Below, one piece after another: positions 1 through 7,648 of a stretch of DNA of 64,000 nucleotides. A program made the position numbers and the translations under genes. The stretch comes from Fontibacterium temperatum (GTDB lineage: Bacteria; Pseudomonadota; Alphaproteobacteria; Pelagibacterales; Pelagibacteraceae). How positions within the stretch are numbered: position 1 is the stretch's first letter; each line of letters starts with the position of its first letter. The notes below the pieces were generated by a model. That model searched no databases. It was given only the letters and a program-made list of their open reading frames with translations, and was not told the origin of the DNA. The DNA lies in NCBI GenBank assembly GCA_964203055.1, contig CAXNKS010000002.1:62001-126000 (forward strand). Direction: 5' to 3'.

Positions 1-186
1 AGGAAGTTGCAGTTCTTGACTAACTTGACCAACCAACTCTTTGCTATAATCAAATTTTTTTGAAAGATTTTGACTATCTACAATTTTATCAATCTCTTTA
101 TTTATTTTACTGATGAGATTTTTTGGAATTTTTAATCTTGCAATTTTTGGACCGAATGGAGCCAAAATATTTACATTATTTGTCAT
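1..186 (-). CDS. Unidentified protein, N-terminal fragment (possible 2OG-Fe(II) oxygenase)
   Basis: Only the first 62 codons lie in the window; the gene runs off the left edge. Its ATG (186-184) overlaps the TAA of hisI by one base (TAATG), so it is probably translated by coupling to hisI in one transcript. The visible protein begins MTNNVNILAPFGPKIARLKI and continues lysine-rich with no signal peptide or membrane segment. The opening 'APFGPKIARLKI' followed by a helix reminds me of small phage-type 2-oxoglutarate/Fe(II) oxygenases seen in marine bacteria and their phages. The His and Asp iron ligands that would prove this lie outside the window, so the function is a guess; the reading frame itself is well supported. 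Confidence 0.6.
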   Translation of the reverse strand, partial: MTNNVNILAPFGPKIARLKIPKNLISKINKEIDKIVDSQNLSKKFDYSKELVGQVSQELQLP

Positions 187-644
187 TATAGTTTTGTAGG
201 ATTAGGTTGTCCTTTGTAGACAATATTTGGATCAAATTTTTTTCTTTTCTCTTTAAATTTTAATTTAATATTCTTTTTCGTTTTAGTGGGTACCGATCTA
301 TAAAAACAAGATCTATAACCTACGTGACAGCTTGCACCTTGGCCAATATCTACAGTAATCCATACTGCATCTTGATCATCATCAATTCTAATATCTTTTA
401 CTTTTTGAACAAAGCCACTGGTCGCGCCTTTATGCCACAAAGCTTTTCTTGATCTACTCCAATAAAAAGCCTCACCAGTTTCAATTGTTTTTTGTAATGC
501 AAGTTTGTTCATAAATCCGTGCATAAGAACTTCCTTAGTTTTATAATCAGTGGTGATCACTGGAATTAAGCCATCCTTATTGAATTTAGGGCTTAAATAC
601 TTGCCTTCTTCTACTTGTTTAATTGAGGTTCTTTTTTTAAACAT
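186..644 (-). CDS. hisI: Phosphoribosyl-AMP cyclohydrolase
   Basis: Opens the ring of phosphoribosyl-AMP in the third step of histidine synthesis, in the cytosol. The 152-residue protein has the family core: GLIPVITTD (25-33), LMHGFMN (40-46), the FYWSRSRKALWHKG block (60-73), the metal-binding acidic run IDDDQDA (87-93) and the zinc site ASCHVGYRSCFYR (104-116) with Cys106 and Cys113. The first zinc cysteine of the usual DCDxD motif is Asp here. I believe this variant also occurs in other alphaproteobacteria, so it is not taken as inactivation. No HisE (pyrophosphohydrolase) domain is fused; about 35 basic residues follow the core. It is divergent from folE across 67 bases and translationally linked to the gene on its left. 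Confidence 0.95.
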   Translation of the reverse strand: MFKKRTSIKQVEEGKYLSPKFNKDGLIPVITTDYKTKEVLMHGFMNKLALQKTIETGEAFYWSRSRKALWHKGATSGFVQKVKDIRIDDDQDAVWITVDIGQGASCHVGYRSCFYRSVPTKTKKNIKLKFKEKRKKFDPNIVYKGQPNPTKL

Positions 645-711
645 TTATGAAAATTAATTTGTTCTAAGCGTTTAGTATATTATAACTTAACAAAAAATAT
701 AATCACTTTTA

Positions 712-1317
712 ATGAACGTTACTGATTTAATAAAAAAGAAGTTAGAAAAAGCTGTCACTAGAGAGCAGGCAGAAGAGGCTATCAAAGTTTTACTTGCTTG
801 GGCAGGTGACAATCCTAAAAGAGAAGGTTTGCTTGATACTCCAAAACGAGTGGTTAAAGCTTTTGAAGAATATTTTTCAGGCTATTTAATTGACCCTTAT
901 AAAGATTTAGAAAAAACTTTTGGTGATGTTGATGGATACGATGACATGGTTATCCAGAAAAATATTTCAATTTATAGTCACTGCGAACATCATATGGCAC
1001 CCATTATTGGTATTGCACATGTGGCGTATATTCCTCATGAAAAAGTTGTGGGCCTTAGTAAACTTGCAAGAGTAGTTGAAGCTTATTCCAGAAGATTACA
1101 AACTCAAGAAAGATTAACAATGGAAATTGCAAATACAATATTCAAAGGTTTAAAAGCACAAGGGGCTGCTGTAAGCATTAATGCTGTACATCATTGCATG
1201 ACATCTCGAGGAATTAAAAAACATGAGGCGACTACTGTTACAAATTATTTTACTGGCATGTTTAAAGAAAGTCATAATCTTCAAAATCGTTTCTTACAGT
1301 ATATCGGTCAGAAATAA
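712..1317 (+). CDS. folE: GTP cyclohydrolase I
   Basis: Converts GTP to dihydroneopterin triphosphate, the first step towards folate. At 201 residues it has normal length. The zinc ligands are visible: Cys91 and His94 in SHCEHHMAP (89-97) and Cys162 in HHCMTSRG (160-167). VGLSKLARVVE and RLQTQERLT, which form the active-site tunnel, are also present. The stop is followed at once by the ATG of the CHCC zinc-finger ORF, so the two are co-transcribed. The CADD-like gene at 5744 may supply p-aminobenzoate to the same pathway. Confidence 0.96.
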   Translation: MNVTDLIKKKLEKAVTREQAEEAIKVLLAWAGDNPKREGLLDTPKRVVKAFEEYFSGYLIDPYKDLEKTFGDVDGYDDMVIQKNISIYSHCEHHMAPIIGIAHVAYIPHEKVVGLSKLARVVEAYSRRLQTQERLTMEIANTIFKGLKAQGAAVSINAVHHCMTSRGIKKHEATTVTNYFTGMFKESHNLQNRFLQYIGQK

Positions 1318-1485
1318 ATGTTAGATCAAGTTGTTGTTGATGCAGATATAGAATCCATATCATGCAATGGTGGTGATGACGATATTGGTCATCCAACTGT
1401 TTATTATAATTTTGGAGAAAAATCTGAAGTCGTTTGTAGTTATTGTGGAAAAAAATTTTTAAAGAAAAAAAGTAATCATGAGTAA
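1318..1485 (+). CDS. CHCC-type zinc-finger domain protein
   Basis: A 55-residue ORF starting directly after the folE stop (TAA then ATG) and overlapping acuI by 8 bases. It carries the zf-CHCC signature: Cys in ISCNGG, the GHPTVYYNF segment, and a C-terminal pair CSYC followed by GKKF. The same fold occurs in the mitochondrial complex I subunit NDUFS6, and small stand-alone alphaproteobacterial members are common. The tight packing between folE and acuI supports a real gene. Its bacterial role is not established; zinc binding is inferred from the Cys-His-Cys-Cys pattern. Confidence 0.85.
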   Translation: MLDQVVVDADIESISCNGGDDDIGHPTVYYNFGEKSEVVCSYCGKKFLKKKSNHE

Positions 1486-2476
1486 TTTTAAATCAATTGT
1501 TCTAAATAAAACTGGCGATCAATTTACAAGAGAAGTTAAAAATATAGACAAAAGCTTTTTAATTCATGGTGATGTTTTAGTTAAAGTTGATTATTCAGAC
1601 TTTAATTATAAAGACGGAATGATTTTAAAGAATGGTGGAAGTTTAGTTAAAGATTATCCTCATATTCCAGGAATAGATTTTGCTGGTACTGTTGAAGAAA
1701 GTAAAAGTGAAAAATTTAAAGCTGGTGATAAAGTTATTTTAACTGGATGGAGAGTAGGTGAGATTTATTATGGTGGCTATTCTCAGTATGCAAAAGTAGA
1801 TGCAAATTTTTTAGTAAAAGCTCCAAAAGATATTTCAACCAAACATGCTATGGCAATTGGTACAGCAGGTTTTACTGCTTTATTATGTTCCTTTGCAGTT
1901 CAAGCAAGAGAGACAATATTATTAGGTGAAAAAGTAAATGATGTGCTTGTAACGGGTGCAACAGGTGGAGTGGGCAGTGTGGCTGTGATGATTTTGTCAA
2001 AGATGGGTTATAAAGTTCATGCTCTAACAGGAAAGAAAGATAAGACAGATTTTTTAAAGAAATTAGGCGCAAGTGTTGTCCTTGATCGAGCAGAACTAGA
2101 AAGCGAAATAAGGCCTTTAGATAAAGGGATTTGGGATTGTGTTGTAGATACTGTGGGCGGCAAAGTTTTAGCTAAAGCTTTAACGCATACTAAGCCTAAT
2201 GGAATTGTTGCTGCATGCGGACTTACTAATAGTTTTAAATTAGAAACAACAGTTATGCCTTTCATCATTCGAGGTGTTAAATTATGGGGAATTAATTCTG
2301 TAGATACACCAATGAAAAGAAGAGAGTTTGTGTGGTCACAGGCTGCAAGCTTAATTGATATGAAAAAATTAGATGAGATTACAGAGGTGTGGAGTATGGA
2401 AAAACTTATAAGCTCTTATGATAAAATATTAAAAGGAGAAGTAGCAGGTCGGGTAGTTATCGACGTTAATCAATAA
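1478..2476 (+). CDS. acuI: Acrylyl-CoA reductase (NADPH), AcuI/YhdH family
   Basis: Medium-chain quinone-oxidoreductase-like enzyme of 332 residues that reduces acryloyl-CoA to propionyl-CoA with NADPH. The substrate-side signature VDYSDFNYKDGMILKNGG (38-54) and the nucleotide-binding loop LVTGATGGVGSVAV (157-170) match the AcuI/YhdH subgroup. In marine bacteria AcuI detoxifies acrylate made from dimethylsulfoniopropionate, and propionyl-CoA would feed the methylcitrate genes prpC/prpB at 36-38 kb. The next gene, a LysR regulator, starts 2 bases after the stop and may control it. The link to DMSP is inference; no DMSP lyase is in the window. Confidence 0.88.
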   Translation: MSNFKSIVLNKTGDQFTREVKNIDKSFLIHGDVLVKVDYSDFNYKDGMILKNGGSLVKDYPHIPGIDFAGTVEESKSEKFKAGDKVILTGWRVGEIYYGGYSQYAKVDANFLVKAPKDISTKHAMAIGTAGFTALLCSFAVQARETILLGEKVNDVLVTGATGGVGSVAVMILSKMGYKVHALTGKKDKTDFLKKLGASVVLDRAELESEIRPLDKGIWDCVVDTVGGKVLAKALTHTKPNGIVAACGLTNSFKLETTVMPFIIRGVKLWGINSVDTPMKRREFVWSQAASLIDMKKLDEITEVWSMEKLISSYDKILKGEVAGRVVIDVNQ

Positions 2477-2478
2477 TT

Positions 2479-3369
2479 ATGGATTGGGATAAACTTAAAA
2501 TATTTCATGCCGTTGCTCAAGCTGGTAGTTTTACTGAAGCATCAGGCACTTTAAATTTAAGCCAATCTGCAATTAGCCGTCAAATTCAATCCTTAGAACT
2601 AACATTAAAAACATCTTTATTTGAAAGACACGCAAGAGGTCTTTCCCTTACAGAAGATGGGGAGATACTTTTTAAAACAGCCAATGAAGTTATTATTCAT
2701 TTAAAAGCAGTTGAGACTTCTTTGATGGAAAAAAAAGATAAACCGTCTGGAAAATTAATTGTCACAACCGTTGTTGGTTTTGGAAGTATTTGGTTAACAC
2801 CTAGAATTAAAGAATTCATGGATAAATATCCTGAAATGGAAGTTGAAGTGATTGTAACAGATAAAGAGTTAGATTTAAGTACACGTGAGGCTGACGTTGC
2901 TATTTGGATGAGACAACCAACTCAGCTAAGTTATATTCAAAAAAAATTAATTGATATTAATTATCATATATATGGTTCACCTAAATATTTAGAAGAAAAC
3001 GGATACCCAAATACAGTTAAAGATTTAGATAAACATAAGTTTATTGTTTATGGAAAAGGAACTCCTTCACCATTATCACAAACAGATTGGATCTTAAAAG
3101 TCGGTAAAAAAGATTCTACTAAAAGAAAATCAGTAATGAGAGTGAACAACATTTATTCTTTATTGCTTGCTGTTGAAAGCGGAGTAGGTCTTGCAGCTTT
3201 ACCTTATTATATGGTTCAAGAAAAAAGTACTCTTGTTAAAGTTTTGCCAAATATAGAAGGACCAAAATATGAAGCGCATTTTGTCTATCCACAATCTTTA
3301 AAAAATGTTGCACGTATTAAAAGTTTTAGAGACTTTATTTTTGACAAAGTAAACGAGTGGCGTTTTTAA
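2479..3369 (+). CDS. LysR-family transcriptional regulator
   Basis: A 296-residue regulator with the usual layout: an N-terminal winged helix-turn-helix (MDWDKLKIFHAVAQAGSF, then SQSAISRQIQSLE around 28-40, then LFERHARG) and a C-terminal periplasmic-binding-protein-like effector domain from about residue 90. It starts 2 bases after acuI on the same strand, so the pair is one transcription unit, unlike the common divergent LysR arrangement. Likely targets are acuI or the LysE-type exporter that follows; the effector is unknown. Confidence 0.92.
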   Translation: MDWDKLKIFHAVAQAGSFTEASGTLNLSQSAISRQIQSLELTLKTSLFERHARGLSLTEDGEILFKTANEVIIHLKAVETSLMEKKDKPSGKLIVTTVVGFGSIWLTPRIKEFMDKYPEMEVEVIVTDKELDLSTREADVAIWMRQPTQLSYIQKKLIDINYHIYGSPKYLEENGYPNTVKDLDKHKFIVYGKGTPSPLSQTDWILKVGKKDSTKRKSVMRVNNIYSLLLAVESGVGLAALPYYMVQEKSTLVKVLPNIEGPKYEAHFVYPQSLKNVARIKSFRDFIFDKVNEWRF

Positions 3370-3392
3370 TTTTTTAATTTTTAACTAATTAA

Positions 3393-4007
3393 ATGCTAAC
3401 TTTTTTTATTGGAATTTTATCGGGATTTTGTCTTGCCTTACCTGTTGGCGCTATCGCATTAATGTGCATTAATAAAACTTTGCAATATGGAATTAAATCT
3501 GGACTAGCAGTTGGTCTTGGAGCTTCGTTTGCAGATGCTTTCTATGCATTCATTGCCATTTACAGTTTGAGCACAATCTCAAATATTTTTTTACAAAACG
3601 GAGATATACTTAGAATTATAGGTGGATTATGCTTAATTTTTATTTCAATTAGAATGTTATTTAGCGGGCCCGTAATTATTGAAGATAAGAAAGTTAATTA
3701 TAATGAATGGCCAAAAGATATTATTTCAGGATTTGTTATTACTATAAGCAACCCATTAACTTATATTGGATTTATAGCGTTACTATCTTATATGCATTTA
3801 ACATTTAAAAACTTTAATTCAGATTTAATTTTAAATTTTTCTGCAGGGGCATTTGTGGGTTCAATGGCGTGGTGGTTAATATTAGTTGAATTTGCAAGAT
3901 TTTTAAAAAATAAAGTCAATTCCACTTTTATAAGACGCTCTAATATTATTTCGGGGTTAATTATTTTAGGTTTTGGAGCAATTGTTATTTTATCATCGAT
4001 AAGTTAA
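3393..4007 (+). CDS. LysE-family translocator
   Basis: A 204-residue inner-membrane protein with about six hydrophobic segments. It opens with the LysE/RhtB hallmark GFCLALPVGAIALMCI and a following glycine-rich segment, SGLAVGLGASFADAFYA. Family members export amino acids or small organic compounds using the proton gradient. It lies 23 bases after the LysR gene on the same strand. LysR regulators often control LysE-type exporters, so control by that neighbour is plausible. The substrate cannot be read from the sequence. Confidence 0.88.
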   Translation: MLTFFIGILSGFCLALPVGAIALMCINKTLQYGIKSGLAVGLGASFADAFYAFIAIYSLSTISNIFLQNGDILRIIGGLCLIFISIRMLFSGPVIIEDKKVNYNEWPKDIISGFVITISNPLTYIGFIALLSYMHLTFKNFNSDLILNFSAGAFVGSMAWWLILVEFARFLKNKVNSTFIRRSNIISGLIILGFGAIVILSSIS

Positions 4008-4016
4008 ATTTAAATT

Positions 4017-5123
4017 ATGTCTATAATTAATATTATCATTCCATTTATAATTTTAATCTCTGTTGTAGTTTTTGTGCATGAGTATGGTCATTATTATTAC
4101 GCGAAAAAATATGGAGTAAAAGTTACTGATTTTTCAATCGGTTTTGGAAAAGAGTTATTTGGCTGGACGGATAAAGATGGAACACGTTGGAAAGTTTGTC
4201 TTATCCCTTTAGGAGGTTATGTAAAATTTTTTGGAGATATGAATCCTGCAAGCCAACCTGAAAAGCTTTCTACTTTTTCTGAAAAAGAAAAATCACAGTT
4301 ACTTGCTACAAAAAAATTATATCAACGAGCAATTATTGTATCAGCTGGACCGATTGCTAATTTTGTCTTAGCTTTAGTTATCTTTTCTTGTGTGTACATG
4401 TTCTTTGGAAAAGATTTTTCAGTTCCAGTTATTCAAGATGTTAAAATAGATAGCCCTGCTTATAAAGCTGGAATAAAAAAAGGTGATCAAATAATTAGAA
4501 TTAATGATCAAACAATTACTAGTATGATGGAAGTGTCGCAGTTTATTAGTTTATCTGACACAAATTTAATTAAAATATCAGTCCTTAGAGACAAGAAAGA
4601 ATATGATTTTCAAGTTCAATCAATCATTCAAGATACAAAAGATAATTTAGGCAATAATATAAGTCGTAAGATGATTGGAATTCAAATTATTCCACTTAAT
4701 AATGAAATCAATAGGCAGAAGTTAGGACCTGCAAAAGCAATTTATTATTCTTTAAAAGAAATTTGGTTCACTATTTCATCAACCATGAGCTATGTCGGTA
4801 AAATGATTATTGGAACTGAAAAAGCTGATCAGTTAGGAGGACCCATAAAGATTGCACAAATCTCAGGACAAGTTGCCGAACTTGGAGTTATTCCGTTTCT
4901 TTCTATTATGGCTTACATTTCAATTAGTTTAGGACTGATTAATTTATTTCCAATTCCATTATTAGACGGTGGTCATTTGTTATTTTATTTTTATGAGTTT
5001 GTTAGAGGCAAACCTTTGAGTGAAAAAGTGCAAACTTACTTCTTTAAATTTGGTTTGTTTGTGCTTTTTTCTTTAATGTTTTTTTCGACCTTTAATGACC
5101 TTAAAAGCTTAGGTCTTTTCTAA
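4017..5123 (+). CDS. rseP: RseP-type site-2 zinc metalloprotease
   Basis: Intramembrane protease of 368 residues that cleaves membrane-bound anti-sigma factors and leftover signal peptides. The zinc motif HEYGH is at 21-25 in the first membrane helix, a PDZ domain lies around 120-200 (SPAYKAGIKKGDQIIRIND), and the second catalytic motif NLFPIPLLDGGH is at 309-320 before the last helices. Only one PDZ domain is clear; E. coli RseP has two. In many proteobacteria rseP sits next to dxr and bamA; here it follows a LysE exporter by 9 bases, so that cluster is not kept on this side. Confidence 0.93.
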   Translation: MSIINIIIPFIILISVVVFVHEYGHYYYAKKYGVKVTDFSIGFGKELFGWTDKDGTRWKVCLIPLGGYVKFFGDMNPASQPEKLSTFSEKEKSQLLATKKLYQRAIIVSAGPIANFVLALVIFSCVYMFFGKDFSVPVIQDVKIDSPAYKAGIKKGDQIIRINDQTITSMMEVSQFISLSDTNLIKISVLRDKKEYDFQVQSIIQDTKDNLGNNISRKMIGIQIIPLNNEINRQKLGPAKAIYYSLKEIWFTISSTMSYVGKMIIGTEKADQLGGPIKIAQISGQVAELGVIPFLSIMAYISISLGLINLFPIPLLDGGHLLFYFYEFVRGKPLSEKVQTYFFKFGLFVLFSLMFFSTFNDLKSLGLF

Positions 5124-5171
5124 AAAGTCATATAAAACAGCACTTTATTAAAAAAGCCTTATAAATCATAT

Positions 5172-5212
5172 CAACATGTAGTGTTCAAAAATTAAGCAAA
5201 TACTACATTTAT
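5172..5212. promoter_or_regulatory. Pair of NrdR-like boxes upstream of hup
   Basis: Two similar partly palindromic elements lie in the leader of the HU gene: CAACATGTAG (5172-5181) and CTACATTTAT (5203-5212). Their centres are 31 bases apart. NrdR repressor sites usually occur as two such boxes with the general form CwAyATrTwG about three helical turns apart. The left box fits that form; the right one is degenerate. The left box also occurs at 33083 before the ribonucleotide reductase genes. Binding by NrdR is inference. Confidence 0.4.
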
Positions 5213-5271
5213 GTTGATTTCCTATGTTTTTTAAACATTATTAAAATATCAACGAATCAAAAGGGTTATAA

Positions 5272-5547
5272 ATGAACAAAAAACAATTAGTCGCTAAAAT
5301 AGCTACTGCTTGCAACATGGGCAAAAGTGATGCCGAAAAAACCTTTGATAAAATACAAGATATCATTCTTAGTGAGTTGAAGAATGATGAAACTGTAAAA
5401 ATCGCAGGTTTTGGTACGTATAAAGTTGCAAAAAGAAAAGCTAGAACTGGAAGAAATCCAAGAACTGGTGAAAGTATCCAAATCGGAGCTTCTCAAAAAG
5501 TTAAGTTTTTGCCAGCAAAAGCTTTAAAAGAGATGTTTAATAAGTAA
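5272..5547 (+). CDS. hup: HU-family DNA-binding protein
   Basis: Nucleoid protein of 91 residues that bends DNA as a dimer. The sequence has the full HU pattern: MNKKQLVAKIA at the start, the dimerisation helices, then FGTYKVAKRKARTGRNPRTG, which is the beta-arm with the Pro that intercalates into DNA, and a short C-terminal helix. It is a single-gene unit: a 148-base leader with regulatory-looking repeats precedes it, and a strong hairpin follows 9 bases after the stop. Normal length, nothing missing. Confidence 0.95.
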   Translation: MNKKQLVAKIATACNMGKSDAEKTFDKIQDIILSELKNDETVKIAGFGTYKVAKRKARTGRNPRTGESIQIGASQKVKFLPAKALKEMFNK

Positions 5548-5556
5548 TTTCGTTTT

Positions 5557-5588
5557 TAATAACTCAGCCTTTACTGGCTGAGTTATTA
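5557..5588 (+). terminator. Intrinsic terminator after hup
   Basis: A perfect 13-base stem (5557-5569 with 5576-5588) with a 6-base loop sits 9 bases after the hup stop. The stem reads TAATAACTCAGCC on the left arm. T-rich sequence lies on both sides, so it could work in both directions, although the 3' T tract on the plus strand is interrupted. Confidence 0.75.
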
Positions 5589-5743
5589 ATCTTTAAGTTC
5601 TCAAGTAATTTTCAAAATATTTTAAGATTAAAAGTTAGATAAAATTACTAACATTCATTTCGTTTTTTAATTTTTTCAACCTTAACTTGTTTGTATATAA
5701 ATTTAATTAATCTATAATTTAACTAAACAATTTGGAGAAAAAC

Positions 5744-6415
5744 ATGTTTTCTAAAGAGCTAAATACAAAATTAGATGAATTCCATCTTCTAAAACATCCA
5801 TTCTATCAAGCATGGAATGAAGGCAAATTAAGTAGAGAAATTATAAAAGATTACGCTGAACAATATTATCATCACGTAAAAGCATTCCCTCGTTACATTA
5901 GCGCAACTCACTCAATTTGTGAGGATATTGAGCAAAGAAAAATTCTACTAGAGAATTTAAATGATGAGGAAGATAAACATAATGATCACCCTAAACTATG
6001 GAAGCAATTTGCTGTGGCTTTAGGAGCTGACAAAAATGAAATCGAGAAAGTAAAATTAGAAAAATATACTTCAGAGATGATTGATAATTTCTTCAAACAA
6101 GGAAGATCAACTTATGCTGAAGGACTTGCTTCTTTATACACTTATGAAAGACAAATTCCTGAAATCGCAGATGTTAAGATTGAAGGTCTTAAAAAGTTTT
6201 ACGGTGTAGATTCAGAATCTGGACTTGCATTTTTTGAAACTCATAAAAAAGCTGATGTGTATCACAGACAAGAGTGTGAGGTTTTGTTAGATAATCTTTC
6301 TAAAGATGATCAAGCTAAAGCAGAAACAGCAGCTCTTAAAACTGCAAAACATTTGTGGAATTTTCTTTCAGGCATAGCTCAAAAACATAATCTAAGCTTT
6401 CAAGCAGCAGCCTAA
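5744..6415 (+). CDS. CADD-like (TenA/PqqC fold) protein, probable p-aminobenzoate synthase
   Basis: A 223-residue all-helical protein of the TenA/PqqC superfamily, closest in motif pattern to chlamydial CADD (CT610), a self-sacrificing enzyme that makes p-aminobenzoate for folate from its own tyrosine at a dimetal site. Visible metal ligands: the ENLNDEE...H segment (70-82, with Glu75/76 and His82), a Glu in TYERQIP, and THKKADVYH giving His-x3-Asp-x2-His. A tyrosine near the N-terminus (HPFYQAW, Tyr21) and Lys residues in GLKKFYG are candidate donors. I chose ATG 5744 because GGAG at 5734-5737 stands correctly before it; an upstream TTG at 5732 would overlap that site. Annotation as PqqC would be misleading: no pqq genes are present. 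Confidence 0.75.
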   Translation: MFSKELNTKLDEFHLLKHPFYQAWNEGKLSREIIKDYAEQYYHHVKAFPRYISATHSICEDIEQRKILLENLNDEEDKHNDHPKLWKQFAVALGADKNEIEKVKLEKYTSEMIDNFFKQGRSTYAEGLASLYTYERQIPEIADVKIEGLKKFYGVDSESGLAFFETHKKADVYHRQECEVLLDNLSKDDQAKAETAALKTAKHLWNFLSGIAQKHNLSFQAAA

Positions 6416-6427
6416 ATAAGTTTTTTT

Positions 6428-6462
6428 AAATATCCTGTGGCAAATTAAACCACAGGATATTT
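6428..6462 (+). terminator. Hairpin terminator between the CADD-like gene and serC
   Basis: A perfect 13-base stem (6428-6440 with 6450-6462; left arm AAATATCCTGTGG) and a 9-base loop, followed by a T-rich tract. It would end transcription of the CADD-like gene. It lies only 25 bases before the serC ATG, so it could instead be part of the serC leader and act as an attenuator. A 'serC' RNA motif is known upstream of alphaproteobacterial serC genes, but I cannot match its consensus from memory. Confidence 0.7.
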
Positions 6463-6487
6463 ATCTTTTTAATTTAAGATATTAATT

Positions 6488-7648
6488 ATGATAATTAAAA
6501 GACCCTCTGTTAAACCAGATAGTGCTTTTTTTTCATCTGGTCCTTGCGCAAAAAGACCTGGCTGGTCTATTTCTAATCTTCCAACTTTTACTTTAGGAAG
6601 ATCACATCGATCTAAGATTGCTAAAGATAAATTAAAAGAATTAATAACTTTATCAAAATCATTATTAAAACTCCCAAACGATTATAAAGTTGGAATTGTT
6701 GCAGGTTCAGACACAGGCGCAATTGAAATGGCAATGTGGAGTTTGCTTGGAGCTACAGGCGTTGATATTTTAGGTTGGGAAAATTTTGGTAATGACTGGG
6801 TTAAAGATGCTGTTAGCCAACTAAAAATTAAAAATTTAAATGTTCATAAAGCTGATTACGGAAAGCTTCCTGATTTAACAAAAGTAGATTTTAATAACGA
6901 CGTCGTGTTTACATGGAATGGAACTAGTTCTGGAGTATGTCTTCCAGATGCCAATTGGATAAAAGATGATCGAAAAGGCCTTACAATATGCGATGCAACA
7001 TCATCAGTTTTTGCAATGCCAATGGATTGGAAAAAATTAGATGTAATTACTTGGTCCTGGCAGAAAGTTTTAGGTGGAGAAGGTGGGCATGGAATGATTG
7101 CTTTATCACCTAAAGCTTTAGAAAGATTAAGAACATATCAACCAAGCTGGCCAATTCCTAAAATATTTAGATTAGCAGAAGATAAAAAAGTATTAGAGGG
7201 TGTTTTTGAAGGGGAAACTATTAATACCCCATCTATGCTTTGTGTTGAAGATTGCGTTGATGCATTGTTATGGATCCAATCTATTGGCGGATCAGAAGGC
7301 GCTATCAAAAGATCAAAAAAAAATTTAGAGGAAGTTAAGTTCTTTGTAAAAGAAAATAAAGATTGGATTGATTTTTTAGCGGAGAAAGAAAATACAATTT
7401 CATCAACTAGTATTTGTTTAAAAATTACTGATCCAAATTTTAAAAAATTAAGCAAAGAAGATCAGACAACTAAATTAAAGACTATTAATCAAATATTAGA
7501 AAAAGAAAATATTGCTTATGATGTAAATTCTTATAGAACTGCACCAGCAGGCTTTAGAATCTGGGGCGGTGCTACAGTTGAATCAACTGATATTGAAAAA
7601 TTACTTCCTTGGATCAAGTGGGCTTATTTGACGAATTTAAATGTATAA
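6488..7648 (+). CDS. serC: Phosphoserine aminotransferase
   Basis: PLP enzyme of 386 residues that transaminates 3-phosphohydroxypyruvate with glutamate in serine synthesis. The N-terminus (FFSSGPCAKRPGWS, GRSHRS) and the PLP-lysine region SWQKVLGGEGGHG are those of the alphaproteobacterial/archaeal-type SerC rather than the E. coli type. First gene of serC-serA-serB: its last 8 bases overlap serA, whose stop in turn overlaps serB, so the three pathway enzymes are translationally coupled. Confidence 0.95.
   Translation: MIIKRPSVKPDSAFFSSGPCAKRPGWSISNLPTFTLGRSHRSKIAKDKLKELITLSKSLLKLPNDYKVGIVAGSDTGAIEMAMWSLLGATGVDILGWENFGNDWVKDAVSQLKIKNLNVHKADYGKLPDLTKVDFNNDVVFTWNGTSSGVCLPDANWIKDDRKGLTICDATSSVFAMPMDWKKLDVITWSWQKVLGGEGGHGMIALSPKALERLRTYQPSWPIPKIFRLAEDKKVLEGVFEGETINTPSMLCVEDCVDALLWIQSIGGSEGAIKRSKKNLEEVKFFVKENKDWIDFLAEKENTISSTSICLKITDPNFKKLSKEDQTTKLKTINQILEKENIAYDVNSYRTAPAGFRIWGGATVESTDIEKLLPWIKWAYLTNLNV

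Noticed and set aside
5124..5271. Replication origin near hup
   Set aside because: The A/T-rich leader has only the paired palindromes; no cluster of DnaA boxes and no dnaA, gidA or parAB genes nearby.
5744..6415. PqqC (PQQ biosynthesis) assignment for the TenA-fold protein
   Set aside because: The His-x3-Asp-x2-His and dimetal Glu pattern fits CADD-type proteins, and no pqqA, B, D or E genes are present.
6428..6462. serC RNA motif as the identity of the hairpin before serC
   Set aside because: Position fits, but the perfect stem with flanking T tracts is explained as a terminator and I could not confirm the motif consensus.
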